Shown here piece after piece: positions 63,708-64,000 of a DNA stretch of 64,000 nucleotides. The notes beneath the pieces were generated by a model, which worked only from the letters and a program-made list of their open reading frames with translations, made no database searches and was not told where the DNA came from. Positions within the stretch are counted from its first letter, which is position 1. Every line of letters starts with the position of its first letter. Made by a program: the position numbers and the translations under genes. Source of the DNA: Lucifuga dentata (Eukaryota > Chordata > Actinopteri > Ophidiiformes > Bythitidae); the NCBI GenBank assembly GCA_014773175.1, contig VXCM01000712.1, positions 141,982-205,981 of the forward strand, in the 5' to 3' direction.

Positions 63708-64000
63708 GGGTTTTTCCTGGCTCAAAATGAGGTGGAGGTGGTACCATCCCGATCATATGCACGTGTACCGTGCCTTCAACTGGCTCAAGCAAACACTTTT
63801 TACAAGCAGCATATTTTAATTAATAATTTTTAATTTAATAATATGATTAAAGAAAATGACAATCATCTATAAAGACAGTTTCTCCGTCCGTCTGTGGCAG
63901 CAATATCTCTATAACTCGGCACAATGCTGATCAGAGATGGCGGCGCCCCGTTTGGCTGCGGCAGCACTGGCTCTCAGTAGTGTTAAATTTGCTACAACCC
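63708..64000. mobile_element. Possible hAT-like element, left end only
   Basis: CAGGGTTTTTCCTGGCTCAA resembles the CAGGGTTTTTCC-type ends of some hAT elements. It is followed by sequence that becomes CpG- and GC-rich near the window end (63937-63970), unlike the surrounding intron. The right end lies outside, so neither the inverted repeat nor the 8-bp duplication can be tested. Confidence 0.3.

Larger units (their letters stand above)
1276..64000 (+). other. diaph2: diaph2 gene, 5' portion (partial at right edge)
   Basis: This is the transcribed span of a diaphanous-related formin. Formins of this family are Rho effectors that nucleate and elongate unbranched actin filaments and stabilise microtubules. 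Four coding exons with GT/AG junctions, all phase 0, encode 133 residues that match my recollection of the vertebrate DIAPH2 N-terminus. The micro-exon containing IKTLADDM and the block RDRITSFRK point to DIAPH2 rather than DIAPH1 or DIAPH3. The left limit (1276) is only a possible leader-exon acceptor; the transcription start is not established. The gene continues past the right edge: the FH3/DID, FH1, FH2 and DAD coding exons are not here. Visible intron sizes are about 14.3, 2.0, 4.9 and more than 40.9 kb. Confidence 0.85.
54001..64000 (+). other. diaph2 intron 4, last part (runs off window)
   Basis: No gene or exon is seen. Features are a T-rich tract (56745-56808), a GAGCT array (58225-58249), an ACAG/AG tract (59472-59533), a G-rich tract with N (59890-59911), a poly-T tract (61450-61470), an N-flanked duplication (61713-61843), and a hAT-like end at 63708. 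I found no match to the expected next diaph2 exon. Confidence 0.7.

Overview
This is a piece of a vertebrate, most likely teleost fish, nuclear genome. It is AT-rich and nearly gene-free, full of (CA)n, (GT)n, (TCTA)n and homopolymer tracts and small DNA transposons. The only protein-coding exons I can support are short and bounded by GT/AG splice sites. Many ORFs of 60-140 codons lie between them; apart from one decayed transposon fragment (24596-24937) they look like chance frames in intron or repeat sequence.

The exons are the 5' end of one plus-strand gene, diaph2 (diaphanous-related formin 2, mDia3-like). Exon 1 carries the start codon (1535-1618). A 33-nt micro-exon follows (15878-15910), then a 177-nt exon (17927-18103) and a 105-nt exon (23002-23106). 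All four are phase 0 and join into 133 N-terminal residues. These reach into the Rho-GTPase-binding region of the formin; the armadillo/DID, FH1, FH2 and DAD regions must lie beyond the window. From 23107 to 64000 everything appears to be intron 4, at least 40.9 kb with no recognisable exon.

Layout: 1-1534, upstream and leader sequence with a small CpG-richer patch (CRE-like and CCAAT motifs) and a six-codon upstream ORF. 1619-15877, intron 1, with a hAT-like repeat near 9.1-10.1 kb, an alternating (GC)n tract and a seven-unit minisatellite at 11.8-12.1 kb. 15911-17926, intron 2, containing a Kolobok/T2-type MITE with TTAA target duplication. 18104-23001, intron 3. 23107-64000, intron 4, with a 1.0-kb inverted-repeat element carrying a MADF-like coding remnant, a 0.76-kb MITE flanked by TAA, many microsatellites, and another hAT-like end at the right edge.

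Two structural themes stand out. Fifteen single N characters mark assembly joins, and at three of them the flanking 62-66 bases are exactly duplicated, which looks like unmerged contig overlap rather than biology. There are also several perfect short hairpins (24, 18, 15, 14 and 11 bp arms, loops of 1-8 nt) outside any recognised transposon. I found no evidence for a novel multi-gene system. There are no RNA genes, no CRISPR array and no second protein-coding gene that I can support.
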